NCBI GenBank assembly: GCA_016703895.1
Contig: JADJBE010000002.1
Coordinates: 124,001 to 188,000 of the forward strand
Length of the DNA: 64,000 nucleotides
Direction of reading: 5' to 3'
Origin: Pseudomonadota bacterium
Lineage (GTDB): Bacteria; Pseudomonadota; Gammaproteobacteria; Steroidobacterales; Steroidobacteraceae
Position numbers and translations under genes: made by a program. Each line of letters opens with the position of its first letter. Position 1 is the first letter of the stretch. The notes under the pieces are model-generated. The model saw only the letters and a program-made list of their open reading frames with translations. It searched no databases and was not told the origin of the DNA. Below are positions 26,400 to 37,041 of the stretch, piece after piece.

Positions 26400-27349
26400 A
26401 TGCAGCTGTTACTGGCAAATCCGCGTGGTTTCTGTGCCGGTGTCGATCGTGCAATCGATATCGTTGAGCGGGCGATCGAGCTGTTCGGCGCGCCGGTCTA
26501 TGTGCGCCACGAAATCGTCCACAATTTTCATGTCGTTAGTCGTCTGCGGGATCTGGGTGCGATATTCGTCGATGACCTCGACGAAGTCCCGGACGATGCC
26601 ACGGTGGTCTACTCAGCGCATGGTGTCTCGAGTGCAGTGGAGCACGAAGGGTGCGCCGCGGCCTCAATGTGTTCGACGCCACTTGTCCGCTCGTTACCAA
26701 AGTCCACATGGAAGTGGCGCGTTATGCGCGCGACGGCCGCGAGGTGATCCTGGTCGGTCATCGGCATCATCCGGAAGTGGAGGGCACGATGGGGCGTTTT
26801 GATGCGTCCCGGGGCGGTCGCATGTATCTGGTCGAGGACGTTGGCGATGCGCAGAATCTGGCAGTGGCTGACCCTGAGCGACTCGCCTTTGTGACCCAAA
26901 CGACGCTGTCAGTCGACGACACGGCGAGCATCGTGCAGGTGTTGCGACAGCGCTTTCCAGCACTTGCCAGTCCGCGGCACGAGGATATCTGCTACGCCAC
27001 GCAGAACCGGCAGGATGCGGTCAAATCACTGTTGGCACAGTGTGACGTCTTGCTGGTGGTGGGTTCACAATCCAGTTCCAACTCGAATCGGTTGCGCGAG
27101 CTGGCCGACCGCGCGGGCATACCCGGGTATTTGATCGACGACGCAGCGCAGCTGCAGCGGCAATGGTTCGACGGCAAAACCGTGGTCGGCCTGACGGCAG
27201 GCGCTTCGGCGCCCGAGTCCTTGGTGCAAGGCGTCGTGACGCAGCTCCGCGAATGGGGTGCCGCGGCGCCTCAGGATCTTGCCGGGCGTGCGGAGCACAT
27301 TGTCTTCAGCATGCCGAAGGCATTGCGCGCGGTACAGCGTGACCGCTAG
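26400..27349 (+). CDS. ispH: 4-hydroxy-3-methylbut-2-enyl diphosphate reductase, frame broken at 26649-26651
   Basis: The last enzyme of the MEP isoprenoid pathway, a [4Fe-4S] protein giving IPP and DMAPP. The three cluster cysteines are in GFCAGVDRA, ATCPLVTKVH and AQCDVLLVV; TQNRQDAV and SSSNSNRL are also present. The frame changes at GGG 26649-26651; adding one G gives EHEGVRRGLNVFDATCP. It follows lspA by one base. With repair it is about 316 residues, the usual length. Confidence 0.93.
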
Positions 27350-27372
27350 TTAGGGTGCGCTGCTGCCGGCCG

Positions 27373-27825
27373 TCAGCGCCAGCATTCCTGCGCGGTGTCG
27401 GTGCTGTCAGCGGCTTGCGCAGACTTTATGCCATTGTGATCGATGCGCATGAGCGTGCAGCGCGTGTCGTCCTGCTGACCGCCCGCTGCCAGTGCGGTCG
27501 CTGTGATGCTGTATTCGGTCGGCGTTGCCGCGTTTTGAATGGTAATGCCGTACTTGTTGCTCTCCGTGTTGCGCGGCTGTCCGAGCCCAGCCGGCGGTGC
27601 AGCTTCCAGTTCTGCATCGGTAGCGTAGCGGTTCTGCTGTAGCAAAAAACGCTCCTGTGCCGCTTGTATGCGGGTCAGGGCGGTGCGGGCCTCGGTGCGT
27701 TGCGCACGCAGTACATAGGAGCGATAGCTTGGCACTGCGACGGCGGCCAGGATGGCGACCACCAGTAGCGTGATCATCAACTCGACCAACGTGACGCCGC
27801 GCATTCTCAGGGCGGCCCGCTTCAC
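27373..27825 (-). CDS. pilE: type IV minor pilin PilE-like
   Basis: About 150 residues. A short leader ends at glycine before VTLVELMITLLVVAILAAVA, the class III prepilin signature with Glu at +5; a C-terminal Cys pair (TRCTL and QECW) could form the D-loop. Minor pilins of this kind initiate the pilus with PilV, PilW, PilX and PilY1. GTG 27825 overlaps the pilY1 stop by four bases (GTGA); ATG 27804 gives a very short leader and is the alternative. It is the last gene of the leftward operon. Confidence 0.85.
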   Translation of the reverse strand: MKRAALRMRGVTLVELMITLLVVAILAAVAVPSYRSYVLRAQRTEARTALTRIQAAQERFLLQQNRYATDAELEAAPPAGLGQPRNTESNKYGITIQNAATPTEYSITATALAAGGQQDDTRCTLMRIDHNGIKSAQAADSTDTAQECWR

Positions 27826-30800
27826 GGCGGGGCCGTTCGCTGCCAGAACGTTCGCATCACGCTGCCTGGCAACACACAGCGGTCCAGCACTTCCAGGCCC
27901 ACTGCACACAGTGCTCGACGCCCCAGCGCATCGGTGCGGCGACTATTGTCGCTTTGGTCGAGGTCGTTCAGCGGGTCGGTATCTTGCGGTATTGCATCGA
28001 AGGCAAAACTGATCTCACCCGCGATGCCGCGTTGCGCGAGATTCGTGAACAGATCCGCATTGTTAGGCACGGAGTCAGCATCCACGTCATTGAAATCAAT
28101 TGCCGGTTTACCCGTGTCGACCGACAACGCATAGACGCGATTGAGCCCATTCGCCGGCGAGCAGGGGTCGAGTGTGGACGGCGCTTGTGGCTGGTAAGTG
28201 GGGAACAACACGATACCGCCGACGGTGAGCGATTCGGCCAGGACCTTCTCGCCGCTCCAACCGCCATTCAAGCGCAGCTCGAGGCGCCAGCCGTTGGCGG
28301 TCGTTGGCACGACAGCGCCGGCAGGGTCGTTTGTGATGTCGATCAGATCGCCTTCGCCTAGCGGCGTTGCGCTGTCGTACTGCGACTGTGACAGCTTCCC
28401 GAACGGGTTCTTGTCCCGCAGCGAGTAGAACCGATCCTGTGCGCTGGCGTCGAGCGGGTGACCGCGATAGCCGCTGCCGATAGCGAGGTTGTAATACGGC
28501 TCGGCGCCACGTCGCTGGATGAGGGCAACGTCGGGAGCATAGTAGAAGCGACGCGTACTGGCAGGCGACGGGTTAACCGCGCCGCCGAGCGACGCAAACA
28601 CACCGCCCGTGACCAAAGAGCCGCGCCCCTGGCCGTTGAAAATATCGAAACGCCAGACACGACCACCCAAGTCAGCGGCATACAGGCGGTCGGCAAACCC
28701 GTCGCCGTCGTTGTCGAGCGTCACGATACGACTCGGAATGGAGTGCGTCATGTTGGGCAGATCGAGATCAGCCGCACCGGTGCCGCCCGGGCCACCCGCG
28801 TACCAGAGCAATGCACCGCTGGCGGCGTCCACCATATAGATGCCGTTGCCCATGGTGTCCGTGCGATAGCTGTAGTTCTCTTGGCCGCCGTCGTAGCCGC
28901 CACCGAAGATCAGCACGAGTTTCTCGCCGTTTTGCGCCGCGCCTGCAACGCGTACTCGCGCGATCGCCGGCGTCGACCAGCTCTCGCCAACATCCGACAG
29001 GTTGTTGGGGCCGAGGATCCATAGAAGTTGGGGCCGGGCACGGTCGGTGATGTCGAGTGCATAGTAGTTACGCCCACCCCGGCGCATACCGAAATACGCC
29101 CAGACGCGATCGCCGTCACCCGGCTCGACCACGCCGTTTTGATTGCGGTCGAACTTGAGCACGCGCACATCGCCATCCAGCCCATAGCTACGCGGGTTCT
29201 GGGGTCGGTTTTCGACCAGCTGACGAAGCCGTCCCAACAGCTCTGGTGGTACGAATGACCAGAGCTCAACGCCGGTGCGAGCATCGATTGCATGCAGCAC
29301 GCCGTCGTTAGTTGGCACCAGCACTACGACGTCGCGCGGGTCCGGGGTATCGAGAGCACCACCAAAGGAGACCAGCGCCGGGCGGGCGTGCAACGGATCG
29401 CCCATGCTACGGGCGGCTTCCGTGATATTGCCATCCGCGTCGAGGTCCTGAATGTCGACGCCGCGCGCCCAGTCGATCACTTGCTCGCGCGTCGGTCCCG
29501 TACTGCCAGTGCCTAACAGGGCATCTGTCAGATTAGTGTTGCCGACGGTGACGGCATTCACAGCCGCGGTCAAGTTTCGATTGCCGGGGGTGGGTAGGTA
29601 GGTGTAGACGCGCCGTGTGGCCGGCGACGGCAACTGCGAGGCAGCGCCACCGTCAGTGACGCGGTCTTCATCCGGCGTGGGCGACCAGAAACTGCGTGTC
29701 CCGCGGCGGAAGAACCCGGTGGAGGGGTCTACGGCGCTATTGCCGAGCGCGTCGACAATCTCACCATTGCGCAGCGCATATTTCTTGAGATTGCCAGGCC
29801 AGCGGATCGTCTCGCGTGGACTGAAGACTGACACGTACAGATCGTTGACGGTCTGCGTACGATTGAAAGCATTGATGCCGACTGACGGTGTGGTGAACGT
29901 CGAGCTGGTCTCCAACACGGTGGTTACCACGTCCTGCAGCGCGGTCGTTAGATCATCGATATTGTCAGCGTTATAGGACCGTCCGCCGCCAGCCGACGCA
30001 ACTGCCGCGAGGCTTGCCGAGTCGGTAATCTCTGGCCCAACGCCGATTGTGAACACTTGACTATTCTGCTGGCCCGCCAACGTGGACAGATCGGCACGGT
30101 TGAGATACTTCGCCATCTCATCGAGGCGGCGGCCCGGCCCCTCGCCACTGCAGCTCGCACCGACCGCGCTCGTGTAGCCAGGTAGGGTCTGAATCTTGTC
30201 GTCGGCCGAGTTATCAGCTGACGGCTCTCCGTCGGTGAGTAGGACCGTGTAGTTGCGTTGACATTGATACTCGATCGGTGACTTGTAACGGCCCGGATCC
30301 GATGGATCGCGCGAGCCCGCGACACTCGGCAGCGGCGTGCCGGGAGCACTTTGCGAATTCAGACCATAGTCCACCGGCCGGCCGGCCCAATACTGGCCCG
30401 CCTCGTAGAGGGTCTCAGACAGCGGCGTAAAGCCACTCGCCTGCAGGTTGTCGATCACTTGCAAGACCGAGGCGCGGGCCCGACGCAGATCGACGACTTC
30501 CTGTACGACCATGCCGCCTTCGGCGGCGGCGTCACCGTCGCCACCGTTGGCGCTGAAACGCATCAGACCGAGATTGGCGCTGTCGAGCGACGAGACGATC
30601 TGCTTGGCGACCGCTTTGACGATACTGAGACGGCTGATCTGCCCAGGTATCGGCGTGCTGTTATACCAATTGAGCCAGTTAGCACCGTAGAGAGTGACGA
30701 CCGGTCCCGTCCAGCTGATTGCATCGGCGGCACTGGCGCTCCAGGGTTGTGTGGCGGTGCCGTTGGCGGCAAAACGCCGCGGCGAAACCGCGTCCTCGCC

Positions 30801-31275
30801 ATGAATGCCGGCATCCGACTCGCATTCCACCGGGGCGTCAGCTGCGGCGATTGGCATCTCGCTCCAAGTTGCCGTTTCGCTGTCGAACTGCAGCGCCTTG
30901 CCGGTCCAAAAGCCGGCCAACAAAATGCTGTCGACGGCGTCGCGACATTTGATGGCCGAGTCCGCAATCGCGGGTGTGGTGGCGTCGGCGCAATCGGGGG
31001 AGTGCCGCGCCGCTGCCGCTACTGACGTAGGTGGTAAAGGGTCGGCAGCCACCCGGGTACTTGCCGTCCGGGTCATAGGGCAGCCGCGGCACGTCCACCT
31101 GCGCATTCATGCTGAGTGAAGTGTCGATGACCAGCACGATGTTAGGACGAATGCCGGCCGCTGCCGATGGATCGACAAAGATCTCGGTGTCGTCCGCCAG
31201 CGCTGGCGTGCCGCAGAATGCCGTGCACAGCGCCGTCGCGGCAACGGTTTGCCAGCGCGAGTGAGACTGCCTCAT
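27822..31275 (-). CDS. pilY1: type IV pilus tip adhesin/assembly protein PilY1, frame broken at 30996-31000
   Basis: About 1,150 residues. A signal peptide (ATALCTAFCGTPALADD) leads to a von Willebrand A-like domain with the metal motif DTSLS (PNIVLVIDTSLSMN). The C-terminal beta-propeller has MGDPLHARPALVSFGG, DRNQNGVVEPGDGD (an EF-hand-like calcium loop) and LDNDGDGFADRLYAADLGG. PilY1 caps the pilus, links it to surfaces and controls retraction. The frame changes in a G run at 30996-31000; removing one base joins GAALP to DCADATTPAIADSAIKC. Between the unidentified exported gene and pilE. Confidence 0.93.
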
Positions 31276-31337
31276 GAGTAGGTGTTCCTCAATGTCGAGT
31301 CCTCGAAGTTAGTTCGTTGCCACGGTACCGACCGTGC

Positions 31338-31730
31338 TCAGCGCGCGGTCGCGACCACGCGCAGCAGTTCGCTGCGCTCGCGGTTGAAGAACACGCCAAG
31401 CTGGGCGCGGGGTTGGCGTTGCAGATGCTGGCGAAAAACAGCCAGGCTGACGGTGTCCTGGCCCACCTGCCATTGAGTGGCCGACCCGGCGGTCAGCGAC
31501 ACCGGCGTACAACCGACGCAGGCAGTGACCACGAGTATTCCAGTCTCGCTGCCTGGCAAGATCACTTGCCGGGTAGATGCTTCCAGCGCTTGTTCGACGA
31601 TCTTGAATTTGCTCGCCGGTACCGTGCGTGTCTTGGAGTCATCGGCCGACGCTGACACGCTGGCGATCAGCAGCACCAGCAGCGCGCAAAGAGTGGTTGC
31701 CGTTGTCCGGATGTGGAGAGGGTTAGTCAT
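31338..31730 (-). CDS. exported protein of unknown function in the minor-pilin operon
   Basis: A 130-residue protein with an N-terminal signal peptide (TTATTLCALLVLLIASVSASA). The mature part is about 100 residues, with a cysteine pair (ACVGC) and no recognised domain. Its start overlaps the pilX stop (ATGA, 31727-31730), so it is co-translated with pilX and lies directly before pilY1. Canonical fimT-pilV-pilW-pilX-pilY1-pilE operons lack a gene here as far as I know. A periplasmic assembly factor is a reasonable guess only. Confidence 0.7.
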   Translation of the reverse strand: MTNPLHIRTTATTLCALLVLLIASVSASADDSKTRTVPASKFKIVEQALEASTRQVILPGSETGILVVTACVGCTPVSLTAGSATQWQVGQDTVSLAVFRQHLQRQPRAQLGVFFNRERSELLRVVATAR

Positions 31731-32260
31731 GGTAGTCCCGTGCCGATCTGGCCCATTGATTGTTCGCCGGCCGCGCCACCCGAGGTCGTGACGACCATGA
31801 TGCCTTGCACCAGGCGATCATTGGCATCGCGCACCGACGTGCCGTCGCTCGTGATCTCGTAATGCAGCCCGATAAACCGATTGGCACTCGACTGCGGCAA
31901 GTTCATCTCATCGCCGACATAGCGGCTGGTTGTCGTGTAGCGCTCCGCCTCGCCCGGCACTAACGCGACGTTCTCGACCAGAGTCGGCGCGGCACCAGGC
32001 ACGGCAGGCACAGCGCCGAGCGCGCCAATAGCCCGCTCGATACCCGCACTTGCTGCCAGCGCCGCGTTCTTGCGGAACTGCTCGTTCTGCGCCATGACGA
32101 GTTCCGTGCGCGAGGTGTTGGTGCCCGTCAAGGCGAGCATGGTCAGAATGACCAGCAGAATGAGGCCAACGACGAGCGCAGCGCCTCTTTGCTGGTTGGG
32201 GGGCTGGCTGCGCGGAGAGCGGCCGGGCGGGCGGGTGGTATGCAAACGTAAACGCGTCAT
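31727..32260 (-). CDS. pilX: type IV minor pilin PilX
   Basis: A 177-residue protein with a long basic leader, then QQRGAALVVGLILLVILTML, which matches PilX (cleavage after glycine, residue +1 Ala, no Glu at +5). The TSRTELVMAQNEQFRKNAAL stretch is typical of PilX. It overlaps the downstream gene by 4 bp and follows pilW by one base. Confidence 0.88.
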   Translation of the reverse strand: MTRLRLHTTRPPGRSPRSQPPNQQRGAALVVGLILLVILTMLALTGTNTSRTELVMAQNEQFRKNAALAASAGIERAIGALGAVPAVPGAAPTLVENVALVPGEAERYTTTSRYVGDEMNLPQSSANRFIGLHYEITSDGTSVRDANDRLVQGIMVVTTSGGAAGEQSMGQIGTGLP

Positions 32261-32261
32261 A

Positions 32262-33362
32262 TCAAAGCACTCGCGAGTTGCGCAACGAGACGGTGCGCGA
32301 CATCACGGCGCGCCGGAAGCGGGTGGCATCGCCCACCGGGATATAGGTGACGTCCGCGTATTGGTAGGTGCGGCCGGCGTCGCTGAAGCCGATTTCAGTC
32401 TGGTCCGCGCGCAGCCGTATCCAGACCCGCACGGCGACGATCTGAAAGCGATTGAGGTTGGGGAAATCAGGGCTGACGTAACGCGTGGTACGGCCGTCGG
32501 TTTCAATGATGCCATCGTTGTTGGCATCGGCGCCCGGGTCGACCACGCCGTCGTTGTCATAGTCGCCCGTATCGATGCCAAACTGCACTTGCACGTCTTC
32601 GACGCCGGAAATGACTTCTGTATCCGTAAACGTGGGTGCGCCGCCGGCCTCGGTCAAGGTCTTGACGCGCAGTGCCGGAAACCCTGGCCGATCGACTGAA
32701 TTGTTAGCCACATAGTAAGCGCGGACCACCAGATCACGGATCTGGTTGTCGGCATTGACAACGCCCGGTGCCTGGCCGTCGGCGAACAGGCGCTGCGCCG
32801 TGCGACTGGTGAGACGGGACGCATAGAGTTGTACGCGGCCGTCGCGCGGGGCTACGGGCTCGAACCCGGCATGGCGGATGGTCAGTGTATCTGTGTTAGG
32901 AGCGATGCCACCAGCCGCTGCGCTCAGCGCGCAGGTGAACGGCATACCATCTACCAAACCATCGTTGGAGCCTTGGATCGGGGTCAACACGTCCACCGCA
33001 AAGTTCACGCCACAGCTCTGTGCGCTGGCCGCCAAGCCCGGCACAGGCACGGGCGTCGGCGACATGGGTGGCAGCGGCTGTTGGCGCATTCTCGCCGCCG
33101 GAACCACGGCACCTGGGTTGGTAGCAGTAACGAAGCCGATGCTGTCGCCGGTGTTGGTGAAGCCGTAGAAGCCGGCCATCTCGATTTCCGGTTCGATTAC
33201 CGAAAAGACATAGCGACCCTGGTCCTGCAGGCGCGCCACGCTTTCATTGATCGCGTAGGTCTGCCGACCATTTTGATACACGTAGACAGCACCAACGAGC
33301 AGGATCGAGCCGATCGCCAGCGCCACCAATAACTCGATCAGACTGAAGCCGCGCTGCCGCAT
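32262..33362 (-). CDS. pilW: type IV minor pilin PilW
   Basis: A 366-residue minor pilin. The leader MRQRG is followed by FSLIELLVALAIGSILLVGA with Glu at +5, then YVYQNGRQTYAINESVARLQ, the PilW signature. Long C-terminal globular domain with VEDVQVQFGIDTGDYDNDGV. Its first base is the last base of pilV. Confidence 0.92.
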   Translation of the reverse strand: MRQRGFSLIELLVALAIGSILLVGAVYVYQNGRQTYAINESVARLQDQGRYVFSVIEPEIEMAGFYGFTNTGDSIGFVTATNPGAVVPAARMRQQPLPPMSPTPVPVPGLAASAQSCGVNFAVDVLTPIQGSNDGLVDGMPFTCALSAAAGGIAPNTDTLTIRHAGFEPVAPRDGRVQLYASRLTSRTAQRLFADGQAPGVVNADNQIRDLVVRAYYVANNSVDRPGFPALRVKTLTEAGGAPTFTDTEVISGVEDVQVQFGIDTGDYDNDGVVDPGADANNDGIIETDGRTTRYVSPDFPNLNRFQIVAVRVWIRLRADQTEIGFSDAGRTYQYADVTYIPVGDATRFRRAVMSRTVSLRNSRVL

Positions 33363-33901
33363 CAGACCGGATCACGCGGCATGACGACGACTGTCGAACG
33401 ATACCGATAGCGGCCGTCGGTGGTGTCGTCATCCGTGGCGGTCGCACCGGGCTCGAGCCACCTCACGGTGATGACGTACTGCTCCGGTTGGCCAGGATTG
33501 GCAGGCGCGGCGTACTCCACGACGGCAGAATCGGCCTGATCAGCGCCCGGTAATGTCGCGCCCACCGCATCGATCCAACGTCCGAGGTCATCTTCGGCCA
33601 GTTCCGCAATCGTGCAATTGCCGCCGCCCGCAGTGGCGTCTGGTGCGCATTGGTGAGTAGCTGGAGCGCCGCCGTAGGTTGCGGTCTGATAGGCATCTCG
33701 CGCGGTGCTGTTAGCGCGGATCCGATCCGCCATGTCGCTGACGAGATTGATAGCCTGCGTGCGTAGCAGGGCGGTGCGGCTGTTCTTGACGCTATCGACA
33801 AACAAGCCAGCAATACCGAGCAAGCCGACTGACAGCACCAGCAGCGCGACTAACGATTCGACCAAGCTGACGCCGGCCTGGGGTTGACGCGTGGTGTTCA
33901 T
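33362..33901 (-). CDS. pilV: type IV minor pilin PilV
   Basis: About 179 residues. MNTTRQPQAG leads to VSLVESLVALLVLSVGLLGI with Glu at +5, then TQAINLVSDMADRIRANST, diagnostic of PilV. ATG 33901 overlaps the upstream gene stop by 4 bp; ATG 33907 two codons earlier is possible. Part of the leftward pilus operon. Confidence 0.9.
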   Translation of the reverse strand: MNTTRQPQAGVSLVESLVALLVLSVGLLGIAGLFVDSVKNSRTALLRTQAINLVSDMADRIRANSTARDAYQTATYGGAPATHQCAPDATAGGGNCTIAELAEDDLGRWIDAVGATLPGADQADSAVVEYAAPANPGQPEQYVITVRWLEPGATATDDDTTDGRYRYRSTVVVMPRDPV

Positions 33902-34554
33902 GGGCAACCGACTCCCCAGGCCGCGATGACGTCTGCGTCGCGCGTCAGCCGCGCGCGTCCGTTAGGATCGAGCGCGAACGCCCGCGCGTTGGCGCGATTG
34001 GAGCCGCCGATGCCAGCCGTGCCGCGTTCATCACAAAACACCAGGCGGTTGAGCGACGGCTCAGCTGCTCGGTCGTCTACAAAGCCAGTCGCAGCGATCG
34101 AGACGCAGTCGCCGTTGGCAACGGCGCTGACGCGATAGCTGTCAGACACGTCGGCTGCATTGATAGGGGTTTCGCCGCCGATGACCGCCTCGCCCGCGTC
34201 GCGCGTGCAGCTGCGATCGCCATCTTCAAACACGATCCAGCCCCCGAAGTCGGCGCCGTCACAGGCCGCTGCGGCGTCGTTCGCGCTCAATGAAGGGCAG
34301 ATTGACACCGTAGTACGGCGCTTGATCGCTTCAGTTCTAGCAAGTTGCGTGGCCGCCAGAAAATCGTTGGCCACGCTCGTGAGGCGCGCATTGCGGCGGA
34401 ACTCGGCAAAGCTCGGCGCGCCCACCGCCAGGATCACGGCCGCAATCGCCAGTGCAAACATCAGTTCGAGCAGCGTGAAACCGCGCAGTCGGCGACGGCT
34501 GAGCGCGGGGCCAGAATAAGGTAAAAAGCTGCGGCGGCGCGATTGTATCCCCAT
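33898..34554 (-). CDS. fimT: GspH/FimT-family pseudopilin (first copy)
   Basis: A 218-residue protein. A 24-residue leader ends at glycine before FTLLELMFALAIAAVILAVG (Glu at +5), then PSFAEFRRNARLTSVANDFL and LARTEAIKRRTTVSICPS, the FimT/GspH pattern. Cysteine pairs lie in the globular part. It precedes pilV with a 4-bp overlap. Confidence 0.88.
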   Translation of the reverse strand: MGIQSRRRSFLPYSGPALSRRRLRGFTLLELMFALAIAAVILAVGAPSFAEFRRNARLTSVANDFLAATQLARTEAIKRRTTVSICPSLSANDAAAACDGADFGGWIVFEDGDRSCTRDAGEAVIGGETPINAADVSDSYRVSAVANGDCVSIAATGFVDDRAAEPSLNRLVFCDERGTAGIGGSNRANARAFALDPNGRARLTRDADVIAAWGVGCP

Positions 34555-34666
34555 ACAACTATTGTCCGCCTTCTGTCGACCGATGCGGTAGCCCCAAAAC
34601 AGGTTCGCGACGATCGAGCCGATGAGCGGCGCCTGGCGGCCGATGACCGTGGGTGCAACATCGTTC

Positions 34667-35182
34667 CTAGCGGCACGCTGATGGATTCGAAGTGGCGAGG
34701 CGAGGGCGGCCGGACTGGCTCACGACCACCTGTGCGGGCGCGGCGAGCAGGGCCAGATCGCAAATCGACAGTGTGTTGGTGGTGCCGGCGCGTGCAACTG
34801 GCCAGAAGGTCACATAGGTCCGACTGCCTCGTATCGCGATGTCTCCAGGCAGGCTTGCCCGCATCAGCAGTGTGTCGCTGGCATCGAACTGGCCGCGCTG
34901 CGTTCCCGCGTCTATCCAGGCGAGATAGCCCGTCGCAACGCGAGCGGTATTGGTTAGGCAGGCATTGTCGCTCGCTGTGAGGCACAGGATCCCGGGTCGG
35001 CCGCGTGTGATCGAGGCCGAGCGCGTGGTGTGCAATGCGCTCATCACAGCGTGCGTCGCGCTGAGTACTGCGGCGCGACGCCCGAGCTCCCGAAAGCTGG
35101 GTGCGGCTAAGGTCGCGAGCAGCGCGACCACCGCGAGCGTGGTGACCAGTTCGACTAGCGTGACGCCTCGATTTCGCTGCAC
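34667..35182 (-). CDS. GspH/FimT-family pseudopilin (second copy)
   Basis: A 171-residue protein opening MQRNRG, then VTLVELVTTLAVVALLATLA (Glu at +5) and PSFRELGRRAAVLSATHAVM. It is the first gene of the leftward pilus operon, 112 bp upstream of the other FimT. The two share layout but little sequence, so they are distinct pseudopilins rather than a recent duplicate. Confidence 0.85.
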   Translation of the reverse strand: MQRNRGVTLVELVTTLAVVALLATLAAPSFRELGRRAAVLSATHAVMSALHTTRSASITRGRPGILCLTASDNACLTNTARVATGYLAWIDAGTQRGQFDASDTLLMRASLPGDIAIRGSRTYVTFWPVARAGTTNTLSICDLALLAAPAQVVVSQSGRPRLATSNPSACR

Positions 35183-35311
35183 CGCTCAAGCCTCCTTGCG
35201 AGCCCGTGTGCGCCATTGTGAGCTTGAGCGATGCGCCGCGGCGCAGGCAAAACGAGCCTGATTGCAAGGATTTGAGCCTTGCTTGCTGATCATTTCGCTA
35301 TACTTGCAAGC

Positions 35312-35746
35312 ATGACGACGCAGATCATTCCGTCGATCGACCGGGCTCAGCTCGCCGAGCATCTCGCGGCGCGCGGGGTTCGTCCGACCGCACAACGCCT
35401 CAAGATCGCGGCGTTGTTGCTTGCTGTGCCCCAGCATCTGACCGCCGAGCAGATCATTGCAACACTCAAACAGTCAGGCATGCGGGTGTCCAAGGCCACG
35501 GTCTACAACACCTTGAACCTGCTGGCCGCCCACGGGCTGGTGCGCCAGGTTGCTTCCAGTGATGAGCGGGCACTGTTCGACTCCAATACCCACCCGCATT
35601 TTCACTTTCATGACGTGGCTGGCGGCATCTGGAGTGATGTTGATGCCTCCCAAGTGAGCTTCAGTAGTTTTCCGGCAGCGCCGCCAGGCTATGAAGTGGC
35701 GGGTGTGGACATGACGATCCGACTGCGCCGCATCCCTAACAAGTAA
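35312..35746 (+). CDS. Fur-family transcriptional regulator
   Basis: A 144-residue Fur-superfamily protein: winged helix (ARGVRPTAQRLKIAALLLA, KATVYNTLNLLAAHGLVRQV) and a dimerisation domain with the metal-binding stretch HPHFHFHD. The CxxC structural zinc pairs of classical Fur are absent; there is no cysteine at all. That arrangement is closer to Irr-type regulators. Which signal it senses is not clear. ATG 35312 follows a TATACT -10-like box at 35299-35304. Seven bp upstream of the MFS gene, so probably co-transcribed. Confidence 0.85.
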   Translation: MTTQIIPSIDRAQLAEHLAARGVRPTAQRLKIAALLLAVPQHLTAEQIIATLKQSGMRVSKATVYNTLNLLAAHGLVRQVASSDERALFDSNTHPHFHFHDVAGGIWSDVDASQVSFSSFPAAPPGYEVAGVDMTIRLRRIPNK

Positions 35747-35752
35747 CGCTTC

Positions 35753-36999
35753 TTGCGGCTGCCTGAAGTCATCGCGCTGACGCGTGGCTATCCGCGCCGA
35801 CTCTGGTTTGTCAGCTTTGCCGCCTATGGTTTCAGCCAAATGGACCTGGCGCTGTGGAGCTACGCGCTGCCGCTGATCCGCGCCGAGTTTGCGCTGACAC
35901 GCACCGAGGTAGGGCTGCTTACCGGCGGCGCGTTTGCGTTCGGCGGACTCGGGCTGGTGTGGCTGGGTTTACTGGCGGATCGGCATGGTCGTCGGACGAT
36001 GATGATGTTCGGCACTATCGTCTCCTCACTATTTGTGACTGCACATGCCCTCACCTCCAGTTTGGCGTCGCTCGCGGCGGTGCGCGCGGGCAGCGTCGCA
36101 TTTGGGGGTCTGCTCTATCCGGCCACGGGTGCACTGGTGGCGGAAGAAGCGCCGGCGCGGATTCGAGGGCTGATGACCGGACTGTTGCAGACAGCCTATC
36201 CCGTGGGGTGGTTCGTCGCGTCGCTGCTCGCCGCGCTGCTGCTGCCAAGTTTCGGCTGGCGAGTGTTATTCCTGACGGGCCTCGTCAGTCTGCCATTTGT
36301 GTGGGTCATCCGCCGTTACATACGGGAGTCCAGTCGTCTGGCGGTGGCCGAGCCTACGCAGCAACGTGCCTCGGTGAGCGAGTTGTTTGCGCCGGGTATG
36401 CGCCGTCGGACGCTGACGCTGTTCGCCGCACAGTATTGCTTCGTCGTGGCTTACGGGGGCACGTTTCTGTTTGCGCCGACGTATTTTCATGAACAACGCG
36501 GCTTTGAGATTGCCAGTACTGCAACGCTCGTGGGTCTCAGCAATCTGATCGGTCTGTTTGGCTATTTTGCAGCTGCCTGGGTTGGTGAGTTCTATCTCAC
36601 CCGTCGCACCACCACGATCATCTGGACCTTGTTGGGCAGCGTCTTCTTCATGGCGTTCCGTGGTTGTCCGAAGGCTATGTTGGCAGTCTCGTTGCGTTCT
36701 CATTGATGGCTGTATTCCTGCTCGGCACCGCCGCCGTCAAGTTCGCTTACATTGCAGAATTGTTTCCAAGCCGCTTGCGTGCTACCGGTATTGCCTTCAG
36801 CAGCTCATTCGCCGTGACCCTCGGGCAGGCGAGTGGTCCGGCGCTGATCGGCTGGCTGGCTGATCGCCACGGCTGGGATTTCGCGATGTTTTGTGGCGGG
36901 GCGCTGCCCTTGCTGCTGGCCGCTGCGCTGTATTTATTCCTCAAACCGCTACCGTCGGGGCTGGAAGTGGACGAAGTGGAGCGGCGTCTGGCCCAATGA
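35753..36999 (+). CDS. MFS transporter, frame broken at 36662-36663
   Basis: About 415 residues with 12 predicted membrane segments. The loop 2-3 motif reads GLLADRHGRRTMMMFG and the later one GWLADRHGWDFAMF, both MFS signatures; the layout resembles AAHS/metabolite-H+ symporters. The frame changes at the GG pair 36662-36663; adding one G gives FRGLSEGYVGSLVAFSLMAV. The start is TTG 35753. The substrate cannot be assigned. It follows a Fur-family regulator closely, so a metal- or metabolite-controlled uptake role is possible. Confidence 0.82.
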
Positions 37000-37028
37000 T
37001 TGCTTCCACCTGTGTGGCCGACTAGAAT
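37000..37028 (+). promoter_or_regulatory. tRNA-Thr promoter
   Basis: TTGCTT (37000-37005) and TAGAAT (37023-37028) are spaced 17 bp, ending 13 bp before the tRNA, so the primary transcript would have a very short leader. Confidence 0.6.
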
Positions 37029-37041
37029 GCCGGGCCTTCGC

